DNA from: DATJFH01 sp035495815
Lineage (GTDB): Bacteria; Acidobacteriota; Terriglobia; Bryobacterales; Bryobacteraceae
Direction: 5' to 3'
DNA: 49,240 bases
NCBI GenBank assembly: GCA_035495815.1
Contig: DATJFH010000214.1
Coordinates: 1 to 49,240 of the forward strand
The notes below the pieces were generated by a model that made no database searches, was not told the DNA's origin, and saw nothing but the letters and a program-made list of their open reading frames with translations. Within the stretch, counting starts at the first letter, position 1. Each line of letters opens with the position of its first letter. Positions 1-8,162 of this stretch are shown here, in pieces. A program made the position numbers and the translations under genes.

Positions 1-2
1 CG

Positions 3-1223
3 GCTCAGTACGATCTGCTGCTCAAGGGCGGCTACGTCATCGACCCGAAGAACGGCATCGACGGCCGCCGCGACGTCGCCATCCAGGGCGGCAGGATCGC
101 GGCCGTCGCTCCCGACATCGATCCATCGGGCGCGCGAAAGACCATCGACGCCGCCGGGCTCTACATCACGCCTGGAATCGTGGACATCCATACGCATCTG
201 TTCCACACTACCGGAGTTCGCGACGCCTGGGCGGGCGACAACAGCGTCCAGCCCGACGCCTTCAGCTTCCGCTCGGGCGTGACCACCATGGTCGACGCCG
301 GCAGCTCCGGCTGGCGCAACTTCGCGACCTTTCGCCACACCGTCATCGACCGCGTCCGCACGCGCGTGCTGGCCCTGATCAATATCGCCGGGCTGGGGAT
401 GATGGCGGACGTCACCGAGCAGGTCGCCTCCGATTTCCAGCCCAAAGAGGTTGCCGCGGTCGCGGCCAGGAACAAGGACGTCGTGGTAGGCGTGAAAACG
501 GCGCACTACCAGCTTCCGGACTGGACTTCGGTCGATCGGGCCATCGAAGCCGGCAAACTGGCCGGCCTTCCGGTGATGGTGGATTTCGGCTATTTTCTTC
601 CCGAGCGGCCTTACTGGAAGCTGGTGACGGAGCGGCTGCGCCCGGGCGACATCACGACTCACATGTTCCGCGGGCCCGTGCCGTGGGTGGATGCGAATGG
701 AAAGCTGTACGAATATCTCAAGCTGGCCCGTCAACGGGGCGTCAAATTCGACGTGGGGCACGGCGGGCAGAGCCTCGTGCTGCGCAACGCCGCGCCGGCG
801 GTCGAGCAGGGCTTCTGGCCGGATACCATTTCCACCGACCTGCACGCGCAGAGCATGAACGCCCCGATGATGGATATGGCGACCACGCTATCGAAATTCC
901 GTGCTTTGGGCATGCCGTTGAAAGAGGTGATCCTGCGGGCAACCTGGAATCCGGCGCAGGTGATCGGCCGTCCGGATTTGGGCCACCTTACCGTGGGGGC
1001 GGCCGCCGACGTGGCCCTGTGGACGGTGCTGCAGGGCTCGTTCGGGTACGGCGACGCTTACGGGGGAAGGATCGCCGGCCGTGAGCGGCTGGTATGCGAG
1101 ATGACTCTGCGGGACGGGCGGGTGGCCTGGGACTGGAACGCGCGCGCGGCCACCGACTATCGCCGGCTGAGCCCGGACTACGGCATCCGCCCGGGCATCG
1201 ACCGCATCCTTCCGCCCAAGTAG
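3..1223 (+). CDS. amidohydrolase/deacetylase family metallohydrolase (5' end outside window)
   Basis: The reading frame is open from the first bases of the window, so the true start lies upstream; 406 residues are visible. The fold is that of the dihydroorotase/D-aminoacylase amidohydrolases: an N-terminal beta-sandwich strand set, then the metal-binding DIHTH motif (fragment residues 61-65), a lysine in VVGVKTAHY (about 165) in the position of the carboxylated bridging lysine, and later DVGHGG, TDLHAQ and ATWNPAQVIG. The C-terminal segment (GAAADVALW) is typical of the sandwich domain that closes these enzymes. A cytoplasmic hydrolysis of a cyclic amide or N-acyl group is likely, but the substrate cannot be read from sequence. 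The stop lies 20 bases before the ABC permease, so co-transcription with the export genes is possible although no functional link is evident. Confidence 0.85.
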   Translation, partial: AQYDLLLKGGYVIDPKNGIDGRRDVAIQGGRIAAVAPDIDPSGARKTIDAAGLYITPGIVDIHTHLFHTTGVRDAWAGDNSVQPDAFSFRSGVTTMVDAGSSGWRNFATFRHTVIDRVRTRVLALINIAGLGMMADVTEQVASDFQPKEVAAVAARNKDVVVGVKTAHYQLPDWTSVDRAIEAGKLAGLPVMVDFGYFLPERPYWKLVTERLRPGDITTHMFRGPVPWVDANGKLYEYLKLARQRGVKFDVGHGGQSLVLRNAAPAVEQGFWPDTISTDLHAQSMNAPMMDMATTLSKFRALGMPLKEVILRATWNPAQVIGRPDLGHLTVGAAADVALWTVLQGSFGYGDAYGGRIAGRERLVCEMTLRDGRVAWDWNARAATDYRRLSPDYGIRPGIDRILPPK

Positions 1224-1243
1224 GCCCGCTTGTTATCATTTGG

Positions 1244-2011
1244 ATGCGGATGTGGATCGGGGAATATAATTTCGTACTGCAGAACCTGGTGCTCAAGGAT
1301 TTTCGAATCCGGTACCGCAACATGTCGCTGGGTGTGTTCTGGTCTCTGCTGAACCCGCTCGTGATGATGGCCGTGCTGACCTTCGTTTTCACAAAGGTCA
1401 TACCCAACGCTCCTTCGCCGCAGTTTCCCCTGTTTCTGCTTTGCGGGCTGGTTCCGTTCAATTTTTTCACGCTGGCATGGATCTCCGGCACCACGTCGCT
1501 GATCGACAACGCCAATTTGATCAAGCGGGTACCCTTTCCGAGAGAAATCATTCCCTTGGCCAGCGTGCTTTCGAACACGCTCCATCTCCTGATTCAGATC
1601 GGGCTCCTGCTGGGCCTCGCCCTGCTGTACGGAAAGAGCGTCAACGTGCATTGGCTGTGGCTGCCGGTGGTGTGGATCATGGAGGTGATCCTGGTGTGCG
1701 GACTGGCGCTGATCTTCGCCAGCCTTAACGTTTACACGCGAGACATCCGATACATGGTGGAGTCCGCCAGCACGGTTCTGTTTTACCTGGTTCCGGTCTT
1801 TTATTTTCCGGCGGATTCGCAGAAATTCCAGCTGCTGTACAAATACAACCCGCTGGCGGCGATGATCTTCGCCCAGCGATTCATATTGATGGAGGGAATT
1901 GCGCCGCCGGCGTCGCTCATGTGGAGGCTTTCAATCGGGTCGATCCTGATGCTCGGTTTGGGCTTCCTGGTTTTCGCCAGGTTGAAGCGCGGGTTTTATA
2001 ACCACATCTGA
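1244..2011 (+). CDS. ABC-2 type polysaccharide export permease (Wzm-like)
   Basis: The product is 255 residues with about six hydrophobic segments, the usual size of the membrane subunit of lipopolysaccharide O-antigen or teichoic-acid exporters (Wzm/TagG family). The N-terminus MRMWIGEYNF, then LKDFRIRYRNMSLGVFWSLL, matches the amphipathic segment before the first membrane span in this family. I chose the ATG at 1244, just after the preceding stop; an ATG at 1250 is equally possible. The gene ends one base before the ATPase gene, so both are read from one transcript and should form the exporter, two permeases with two ATPases, in the inner membrane. No clear Shine-Dalgarno sequence precedes the start. 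Confidence 0.88.
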   Translation: MRMWIGEYNFVLQNLVLKDFRIRYRNMSLGVFWSLLNPLVMMAVLTFVFTKVIPNAPSPQFPLFLLCGLVPFNFFTLAWISGTTSLIDNANLIKRVPFPREIIPLASVLSNTLHLLIQIGLLLGLALLYGKSVNVHWLWLPVVWIMEVILVCGLALIFASLNVYTRDIRYMVESASTVLFYLVPVFYFPADSQKFQLLYKYNPLAAMIFAQRFILMEGIAPPASLMWRLSIGSILMLGLGFLVFARLKRGFYNHI

Positions 2012-2012
2012 A

Positions 2013-2744
2013 ATGGGGGCCATCCGATTCCAGCAGGTCTCGAAGATCTTCCAGCGGCACACGGGCCGGAAGCTGATGCGCCAGCATTTCCGGGACTGGT
2101 TCCGCCGCAGCGCTGAACACGATTTTTACGCCCTGAAGAACATCTCGTTCCAGATCTCCGACGGCGAGACAGTGGCCCTGGTCGGCCGGAACGGCGCCGG
2201 AAAAAGCACACTGCTGAGCCTGGTGTGCGGGCTGGCCGCCCCGGAAATCGGTTCGGTGCAGGTGGACGGACGGATCGCGGCCATGATGGAGCTCGGATCC
2301 GGATTCCATGCCGATCTTACCGGCCGCGAGAACATTTACCTGAATGCGTCCCTGCTGGGCTTCACCCGCGACCGCACCAGGGGGCTATATGACTCCATCG
2401 TGGAGTTCTCCGGCATCGCCGAATTCATCAACGAGCCGCTGCGCACCTACTCGAGCGGCATGATCCTGCGGCTGGCGTTTTCAGTCGCTCTCAACCTGGA
2501 ACCGGAAATTCTCATCATCGACGAGGTGCTGGCCGTGGGCGACCAGGGATTCCAGGAAAAATGTTTCGAGAAGATCATGGAGTTCCGCAATGCGGGCAAG
2601 ACGCTGCTTTGCGTCTCGCACTCGGCGGCGATGGTCATGCAGCTTTGCGACCGCGCCTTGTGGCTGGATCATGGAGAGTTGATGATGGACGGAAAAGCGG
2701 CGGACGTGCTGCAGGCCTACGGAGGACACGCGGTCTCGCCATAA
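2013..2744 (+). CDS. ABC transporter ATP-binding protein, polysaccharide exporter (Wzt-like)
   Basis: The 243-residue protein has the full set of ABC motifs: Walker A GRNGAGKST, the signature YSSGMILRLAFS, Walker B ILIIDEVLAVGD and the switch histidine in CVSHS. The YSSGM variant of the signature and the DEVLAVGD Walker B are typical of the Wzt/TagH subgroup that powers O-antigen and teichoic-acid export. The C-terminal carbohydrate-binding extension seen in some Wzt proteins is absent, so substrate choice probably lies elsewhere. It starts one base after the permease stop. A flippase-like gene and a sugar-kinase-like gene follow, which fits a small surface-glycan locus. No glycosyltransferase is visible in this part of the window. 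Confidence 0.92.
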   Translation: MGAIRFQQVSKIFQRHTGRKLMRQHFRDWFRRSAEHDFYALKNISFQISDGETVALVGRNGAGKSTLLSLVCGLAAPEIGSVQVDGRIAAMMELGSGFHADLTGRENIYLNASLLGFTRDRTRGLYDSIVEFSGIAEFINEPLRTYSSGMILRLAFSVALNLEPEILIIDEVLAVGDQGFQEKCFEKIMEFRNAGKTLLCVSHSAAMVMQLCDRALWLDHGELMMDGKAADVLQAYGGHAVSP

Positions 2745-2764
2745 GGGCTTGGCCGAGCGCTTTC

Positions 2765-3811
2765 ATGGAATCCCCCAAACTGCCGGGACCCGCCGAAGCG
2801 AATGAGAAGCTGACCGCGCCCCGCCCTCACGCGATCTATTGGATCCTCTCGCTGGCGCTGGCGGCCGGGCTTCTTTATTACTCCCTGGGCGGGATCGAGT
2901 GGGCGCGCGTGTGGAGCATCGTCCGCGGGGCGCGGCCGCCGGAGGTGGCGCTGGCCCTGGTGTCGATTTCGCTGGCGCTGTTCCTCAGAGCGTACCGGTG
3001 GCGGGTCCTGCTGCTGGCGGAAGCGCCTGTTCCCGTGCCGCTGGCGTTCTGGGCTACCTCGGCGGGATATCTGGGAAATAACGTTCTGCCGGCCCGCGCC
3101 GGAGAAGTGGTCCGCACGGTCATGATCAGCAGCCGCTGCGGGATGAGCCGGGCATTCGTGCTGACGACAGCGCTGTCGGAGCGCGTGGTGGACGCAATCG
3201 CGCTCATCACCATCAGCGGAACGGTTCTGCTGACGCTACGCGAGCGGCCGGGATGGCTGGCCGACGCGGCACGGCCTTTCGCCATCCTCGGACTCGCCGG
3301 GGTCACCTGCATTGCCGTGGTGCCGGCTTTCGAATCGCTTTGGTTCCGCCTGCTGGGGCGCCTGCCGGTTCCGCACCGGCTGCGGGAAACGGTCGAGCAC
3401 ATCCTGCGCCAGGGACTGCAGGGGATCCGCAGCTTCCATGACGCCGGGCGCCTGGTCCGGTTTCTGGGTCTGACGGCCGTCATCTGGCTGCTGGACGGCC
3501 TGACGACGGTGCTCAGCGCGCACGCCATCGGACTGACCATCGGGCTGCCGCTTGCCTTCCTGCTGGTAGCCGGGCTGGGGCTGGGCAGCGCACTGCCTTC
3601 GACGCCGGGTTACGTGGGAATTTACCAGTTTGTCGCCGTAAGCGTGCTGACGCCGTTCGGATTCAGCCGTACGGACGCTATCGCCTACATCCTGTTCTTC
3701 CAGGCGATCGGGTACCTCGTGGTGCTTTCGTGGGGTTTGATCGCCTTGGGGCAGCGCGGGGGATCGTTGTATTCGAAAATGGCGGCGCAATCCGCGGGGC
3801 GCCCGGAATAG
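2765..3811 (+). CDS. lysylphosphatidylglycerol synthase TM region/UPF0104 family membrane protein (flippase-like)
   Basis: The 348-residue protein has about eight hydrophobic segments and carries family landmarks: LFLRAYRWRVLL early, GYLGNNVLPARAGEVVR (about residues 98-114) and LGSALPSTPGYVGIYQ (about 280). The NxLPAR-GE and PxTPGxxG patterns define the UPF0104/AglD flippase-like family, the membrane half of MprF without its aminoacyl-transferase domain. Such proteins sit in the inner membrane and are linked to lipid or lipid-linked sugar flipping; the exact substrate is unknown. The ATG at 2765 lies 20 bases after the Wzt-like gene. The same frame extends upstream, but that part overlaps the ATPase gene and has no family similarity. 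The gene converges on the GHMP gene with a 7-base gap. Confidence 0.85.
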   Translation: MESPKLPGPAEANEKLTAPRPHAIYWILSLALAAGLLYYSLGGIEWARVWSIVRGARPPEVALALVSISLALFLRAYRWRVLLLAEAPVPVPLAFWATSAGYLGNNVLPARAGEVVRTVMISSRCGMSRAFVLTTALSERVVDAIALITISGTVLLTLRERPGWLADAARPFAILGLAGVTCIAVVPAFESLWFRLLGRLPVPHRLRETVEHILRQGLQGIRSFHDAGRLVRFLGLTAVIWLLDGLTTVLSAHAIGLTIGLPLAFLLVAGLGLGSALPSTPGYVGIYQFVAVSVLTPFGFSRTDAIAYILFFQAIGYLVVLSWGLIALGQRGGSLYSKMAAQSAGRPE

Positions 3812-3818
3812 CCTGCGG

Positions 3819-5159
3819 TCAGCCCTCCAGGATGCCGAACCGGTCGGCCCCCATCGAGCTCCCTTCGAAGATCAGCGGCGGCCTGCCTTCGAGCCCGGCA
3901 AAGAGCTCCACCACCCGCGCCATCGCTGCTCCGGCGTCATTGCGGCCCAGCACCACGACCGTGCCTCCCGAACCGGCTCCCGTGATTCTGGCCCCATACA
4001 GTCCTTTCGACGGGCCCTCCTCGCAAACGAGGCTGACAACCTGATCGGCCGCCTCCGAGCCCAGCCCGGACTGTGTGTAGGCGAAATGGGATTGGTACAT
4101 CAGCTCCCCCATCTCCTCGAAGCCCGTCCCGGCGCGCGCCAGTTCGAGGAACAGCCGGGCGCGCAGATTTTCCTCGATCACCTGCCGCGCGCAGGCCCGC
4201 GGATGGTAGACAATACCGGGCACGATCTGCGTGAACGGGTCGACGTGCGTCTGGCCGTTTCCCAGAAACTCGGCCGCGGTGAGCGTTTCGGGGAGCCTCA
4301 ACTCGTAGTTCGAGCGGAACAGGGAAGGCGCGACATTGGCGAGATACCCTTTCCAATTCGGGTCCGTCCAGCGCGGAATCCGGCTCGCTTCGTCCGGCAG
4401 CACGGTCAGGCCCTCCCAATCGCAAATCATCTTGTACGCCATGAATGTGGCCGCGCGGGCCGCATCGCAATCCGGCGCCGCCGCGCGCGGCGCACTTGAA
4501 GCGACCACCCATAGTTTGAGCTCGGGAGGAAGAAGGACGGCCATTCGTGGCTGGCATGGCTGGCAGAGCAGGGGCAGGAAATGCCCTTCGTCTCCCAGCG
4601 CCGAAGCCAGCTGCGAAGCGACGCCGGATGGCGATTCGGCGATGATGCTTTCCACCCATTGGCACGCCTCTGCCAACTCAGCTCCGGCCAGCCCGATGCC
4701 GTAGGCGGAGGCGATTGTCTTCATCAGGGCCACCCCGACAGCCGCCGATGCGCCGACGCCCCTTCCCATGGGAATGTCCGATTTCAGGTAGACGTTCGCG
4801 CCGTATGTAATGCGATCCGGGAACCACTCCTTCAACAGGAAGAAGGCCCCCAGAGCGTGCGCGGACCAGCGCAGCCCCGGCGCCGAGACCAAATCCCGGA
4901 CGCACTCGTCGCCGGACAGATCCGCCAATGAGAACTCCGCATGATCCCGCCAGCCGCAATCGGCCATTTGCGGGTTGTAGACGACGATCCGCGCATCCCC
5001 CCGCAACTCGGTGGTGGCCCAGGCGGCCTCCGCCGTGGTGGTCAACAGTACGAGGCTGCCCATGTGAGCGCCGGCCCCACCCATGAGATCGATGCGCCCC
5101 GGCGCGCGTCCGATCAGCCGCCGCTTTTCCTTGGTATCCACCTGCGAGCCGTCATCCAA
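3819..5159 (-). CDS. GHMP family kinase, L-arabinokinase/galactokinase-like, with altered active site
   Basis: The 446-residue protein aligns by eye with the kinase part of plant-type L-arabinokinase: GRAPGRIDLMGG (about residues 17-28), the ATP-binding loop PMGRGVGASAA (130-140), YLANVAPS, ELMYQSHFAYTQSGLGS, and GARITGAGSGGTV near the C-terminus. The residues around the expected catalytic aspartate are changed: the usual GVMDQ reads GVASQ (about 179-183), and the sugar-binding segment after MGG also differs. It may act on a different sugar or not be a kinase at all. The farthest start is TTG at 5159; an in-frame GTG at 5141 is an alternative, and no strong ribosome-binding site decides. It converges with the flippase-like gene. 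Confidence 0.8.
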   Translation of the reverse strand: MDDGSQVDTKEKRRLIGRAPGRIDLMGGAGAHMGSLVLLTTTAEAAWATTELRGDARIVVYNPQMADCGWRDHAEFSLADLSGDECVRDLVSAPGLRWSAHALGAFFLLKEWFPDRITYGANVYLKSDIPMGRGVGASAAVGVALMKTIASAYGIGLAGAELAEACQWVESIIAESPSGVASQLASALGDEGHFLPLLCQPCQPRMAVLLPPELKLWVVASSAPRAAAPDCDAARAATFMAYKMICDWEGLTVLPDEASRIPRWTDPNWKGYLANVAPSLFRSNYELRLPETLTAAEFLGNGQTHVDPFTQIVPGIVYHPRACARQVIEENLRARLFLELARAGTGFEEMGELMYQSHFAYTQSGLGSEAADQVVSLVCEEGPSKGLYGARITGAGSGGTVVVLGRNDAGAAMARVVELFAGLEGRPPLIFEGSSMGADRFGILEG

Positions 5160-5229
5160 AATTGTAGCGGGTTTACGAGAGTGACTACACCGTCCGGGCC
5201 GTGCGCCGTGCGGGCATTCGGCACAAGAT

Positions 5230-5445
5230 CCCGTTCACGGATCACGCAGGGTCCGCCGATCTTGGAAAGCGATCTGAGCGGAGTCGAAACCTCCCGCGCG
5301 CACGGCGACCGCACCCGACCGAGTGGCCACGCATCCGGCACGGCGAGGAGCATGGATCTCGCCGGCATGGCTCTGAGGCAGCCTTTCCGAGATGCCGTCC
5401 GTTCCCCCGAAGTTGCCTTCGATCTGAAACGAGCACCCCACTGCG
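5230..5445 (-). pseudogene. remnant of a glycoside hydrolase family 95 (alpha-L-fucosidase-like) C-terminus
   Basis: Read on the minus strand from 5441, the sequence gives FQIEGNFGGTDGISERL and QSHAGEIH. It then shifts frame to LLAVPDAWPLGRVRS and shifts back to RAGGFDSAQIAFQDRRTL. In GH95 enzymes this order is one continuous stretch (FQIDGNFGGTAGIAEML, QSHAGEIHLLPALP, AWPDGRV, RARGGFEV), close to the C-terminus. At least two frameshifts are therefore visible, and no upstream GH95 sequence was recognised. The rest of the gap (5160-5229 and 5446-5596) holds nothing I can identify. The remnant shows that a fucosidase gene once stood beside the arabinokinase-like gene. Confidence 0.65.
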
Positions 5446-5596
5446 ATCGTACAGTATCACCCGGCCATGCCGGCATTCGGTGACCGTGTCTCGACCAGCG
5501 AGCGCGACCCGCGCCGGAGAGCCGGACTCGACAGTCCGAGATGCCCGGTGCGTCCTTCTGCGCGCCGCGCAGCTCCCGGGCAACGGCGTGCAGCAA

Positions 5597-6292
5597 TCAC
5601 CAGTTGACTGGCTTGCCCGGCTCGAGCGCGAGGACCTTCGTGGGCAGGTCGGCAATCAGATCGGCAAGTTGACCGGGCCTCCCCACCAGCGGCGGGAACG
5701 TGCCGAAGTGCATCGGGATCACCTGCTTCGGTTTGAGCAGCCCGCAGGCCATGGCGGCCTCACGTGGACTCATGGTGTAGAGATCCCCGATCGGCAGGAA
5801 GGCCAGTTCCGGATGGTATAACTGCTCGATCAGATGCATATCCGAGAACACGTTGGTGTCGCCGGAAAAGTAGGCCGCACGACCGTCCTCGAAGCGCAGG
5901 ACGTAGCCCGACGCCTCGCCGCCGTAGATGATCTTACCGTCGTCAAGGATGCCGCAACTGTGGACCGCGTGCGTCATGGTAACGGTCACTGGGCCGACGG
6001 TCTGGGAGCCACCCTTGTTCATCGGGGAGACGTTCTGCACTCCTTTCGATTCGAGCCAGTGACCGGTCTCGTAGATGGCAACGACCTTCGGCGAGAACTT
6101 CTTCGCCAACGGCACGGCGTCGTGTATGTGATCGAAATGGCCGTGGGAAATGAGGATGGCATCCAGGCGGTCGATAGTATGACCGGCCGGATGGGCAGGG
6201 TTGCCTTCGATCCAGGGGTCCAGAAGGAAGACTTCGCCGGCGGGCAGGCGAAGCTGGAACGTCCCATGTCCGAGCCAGGTAATCTCGACCAT
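5597..6292 (-). CDS. UPF0173 family metal-dependent hydrolase (metallo-beta-lactamase fold)
   Basis: The 231-residue protein starts MVEITWLGHGTFQL and has the metal-binding motif SHGHFDHIHD (about residues 49-58), a second-sphere histidine in MTHAVHSCG, the aspartate in YFSGDTNVF and the late histidine in VIPMHFGTFP. Length and motif order match the UPF0173/YtkL group of small metallo-beta-lactamase-fold hydrolases. It should bind two divalent metals in the cytoplasm; the physiological substrate of the family is unknown. It lies 27 bases downstream of the MFS gene on the same strand and may share its transcript. Confidence 0.9.
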   Translation of the reverse strand: MVEITWLGHGTFQLRLPAGEVFLLDPWIEGNPAHPAGHTIDRLDAILISHGHFDHIHDAVPLAKKFSPKVVAIYETGHWLESKGVQNVSPMNKGGSQTVGPVTVTMTHAVHSCGILDDGKIIYGGEASGYVLRFEDGRAAYFSGDTNVFSDMHLIEQLYHPELAFLPIGDLYTMSPREAAMACGLLKPKQVIPMHFGTFPPLVGRPGQLADLIADLPTKVLALEPGKPVNW

Positions 6293-6319
6293 AGTTTCAG
6301 TTTACCGTGAGGCCGAATT

Positions 6320-7564
6320 TCAGACGTTTCCGCGAGCGGGCGCGGCCCGCAACTGCGCGCGGTTGATCCAGACCCAGCCGCCATAGCCCGCCGCCGGCAG
6401 GACCGCCGCCACGGCGAACGCCAGGTCATAGCGCCGCAAATCGAACAGGTGGCCGAACAGCGGCATGGTCAGGGCAACGATCGCTCCATAGGCTCCGGCG
6501 CCGATTCCGGCGATCAGGCCGGAATGGTCGGCGGCGTACACATCGGTCGCATAGGCGACCGATGGGACCACGAAGCCGACAATCACGAACATGGCGAAGA
6601 AAAGCTCGAGCAGCACCAGCCAGGTGGAGGTGAGCCAGGGCACCACGGCGAGAGGCAGGCTCATGACGACCGCGGCCAACATGAGCCGCTGCACAGCGGT
6701 GATTCTCGGAATCCCGGCCGCAGTCATGCGGTCCACCAGCCAGCCCCAGAAGAAATAGCCGACCTCCCAGCCGAGCGGCGGAATCCACAGCACCTTTCCC
6801 AGAAACGCCTGGTCCTTGCCCAGAGCCTGATGCAGGTAAATGGCGGAGGCATAGAGGACAAAGCCCAGCGGCGTGGCGCCCAGCCCGTAGGCGAGGATGA
6901 AGCTCCACACGCGGGCGTCTGTGAAACGGGGACGGGGGGGCGGCGTGGCGCCCGGGACCCGCTTGGGCTGGAAATACCTGACGTCGTCGCGGCGGCTGAC
7001 GAAAAACCACATGACCAGCCAAGCCATGCCGATCGCGCCGGTGAACAGGAAAGCAGAACGCCAACCCCAGTACAGAAAGATGGGCGTCACGAGAATCGGC
7101 GTGACCAGCGCGCCGAGCGAGCCGCCGCTGTAGGCCACCGCGATTCCCCGCGCCTGCTCGGCCGGGCGAAGGGTCTGCATCACGGCGCGCAGTCCGCCGG
7201 GAAAGGTGGCCCCCTCGCCCAGTCCGAGTGCGGTCCGGGCTACGGCAAAACTGAGGAATCCGGCGGCCAGCGCGTGGCTCATGGAGGCCGCGGTCCAAAA
7301 CGCTACGGCCAGAGTCATTCCCAGCCGCAAACCCAGCCGGTCGAGGAGCGCCCCCCAGAGGGGGTTGCTGATCATATAAGCAATGGAGAAAGCAGAGACG
7401 ATGAATCCGTACTGCTCCGCCGAGAGATGCGTCTCCTTCATGATGGTGGGGATGAGGAGGGCCAGCGTATTACGGTCGATGTAGCTGATCAGCGACACCA
7501 ACAACATCGACGTGGTTGGTACCCAGCGTGATACACTAGCGTTTCTTGTGAAGGAGTCGGACAA
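6320..7564 (-). CDS. MFS transporter, anion:cation symporter-like
   Basis: The protein has about twelve hydrophobic segments. It contains the family signature after the first helix (LISYIDRNTLALLIP), the loop 2-3 motif NPLWGALLDRLGLR, and GLGEGATFPGGLRAVM in helix 4. This combination is typical of the ACS group (glucarate, phthalate, tartrate or hexuronate transporters), usually organic-anion uptake with protons. The start is uncertain. The conserved RW before helix 1 lies upstream of the ATG at 7507, so I prefer TTG at 7564. An ATG at 7600 in the same frame would overlap the divergent DUF507 gene. Any of these starts puts the promoter of the opposite gene inside this coding sequence. Confidence 0.8.
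   Translation of the reverse strand: MSDSFTRNASVSRWVPTTSMLLVSLISYIDRNTLALLIPTIMKETHLSAEQYGFIVSAFSIAYMISNPLWGALLDRLGLRLGMTLAVAFWTAASMSHALAAGFLSFAVARTALGLGEGATFPGGLRAVMQTLRPAEQARGIAVAYSGGSLGALVTPILVTPIFLYWGWRSAFLFTGAIGMAWLVMWFFVSRRDDVRYFQPKRVPGATPPPRPRFTDARVWSFILAYGLGATPLGFVLYASAIYLHQALGKDQAFLGKVLWIPPLGWEVGYFFWGWLVDRMTAAGIPRITAVQRLMLAAVVMSLPLAVVPWLTSTWLVLLELFFAMFVIVGFVVPSVAYATDVYAADHSGLIAGIGAGAYGAIVALTMPLFGHLFDLRRYDLAFAVAAVLPAAGYGGWVWINRAQLRAAPARGNV
7529..7537 (+). promoter_or_regulatory. candidate extended -10 promoter for the DUF507 gene
   Basis: TGATACACT forms a TGn extended -10 box (TACACT at 7532-7537). Transcription would start near 7544, giving a leader of about 29 bases that includes the AAGGAG ribosome-binding site at 7551-7556. 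No good -35 box is visible, which is acceptable for an extended -10 promoter. The site lies inside the 5' part of the divergent MFS gene. Confidence 0.4.
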
Positions 7565-7572
7565 CCAAAAGG

Positions 7573-8160
7573 ATGCTGATCGCCAGGGAGTTTGTCGCAT
7601 ATCTTTCCCGTCAGGTTGCGAAAAGGCTCACGCCCACATTTATCGAGACCGCACACCCACAAGCTCTCGCGGAACAGACCACTAGTTTGATCACCGAGGA
7701 GTTGGAGGTGGAGGACCGCCTCAATGACGAGGTGCGCGACATTCTCGGTCAGTATAGCGACTATATGCGGCAGGAGGGCGTCAGCTACCAGGAGATGTTC
7801 CGGCGCATCAAGAACACGTTGATCACCCAGCGCAAGGTCATCCGCGCTTCGGGCCGTGACACGGGCGATCATATGAAGCTTTCGCGCGACAAGATCACCG
7901 ACATCTCGCACAAGCTGGTAAAGAACCTGCGCACCAGCCGGGAGCTACGCTTCAAGAAGGATCCCAACGACGTGCGCCTGGAAATCGTCAAAGCGATCAC
8001 GGACCTGCTCGCGATCGAAGAGAAGGTGGACCGGGCGGCGCGCGACAAGATCCGTTCGCAGAAGCGCGAAATTCCGGAAGGCAGCGAGGAGTGGGACCTG
8101 ATGCAGAAGCGCTATTACGCCGAAGAGCTGAAGAAGTTCGGCATCGATCTGGCCCGTTGA
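7573..8160 (+). CDS. DUF507 family protein with two tandem DUF507-like halves
   Basis: The 195-residue cytoplasmic protein appears to contain the DUF507 fold twice. The first half is residues 1-93 (MLIAREFVAYLSRQVAKRL, EELEVEDRLNDEVRDIL, MFRRIKNTLI). The second is residues 97-195 (MKLSRDKITDISHKLVKNL, EIVKAITDLLAIEEKVDRA, EWDLMQKRYYAEELKKFGI). Each half shows a short strand-like start, a Glu/Asp-rich helix around a central D-x-L-n-D or E-x-K-V-D pattern, and a closing helix. DUF507 has no known function. The start is set by AAGGAG at 7551-7556. The ribokinase gene begins two bases after its stop, so the two are co-transcribed. Confidence 0.88.
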   Translation: MLIAREFVAYLSRQVAKRLTPTFIETAHPQALAEQTTSLITEELEVEDRLNDEVRDILGQYSDYMRQEGVSYQEMFRRIKNTLITQRKVIRASGRDTGDHMKLSRDKITDISHKLVKNLRTSRELRFKKDPNDVRLEIVKAITDLLAIEEKVDRAARDKIRSQKREIPEGSEEWDLMQKRYYAEELKKFGIDLAR

Positions 8161-8162
8161 CC

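Noticed and set aside
5201..5821. Plus-strand frame across the GH95 remnant and the end of the UPF0173 gene
   Set aside because: The minus strand carries recognisable GH95 and UPF0173 sequence; the plus frame has none.
6449..7531. Plus-strand frame of 360 codons opposite the MFS transporter
   Set aside because: It is the antisense of membrane helices, giving a hydrophilic low-complexity product.
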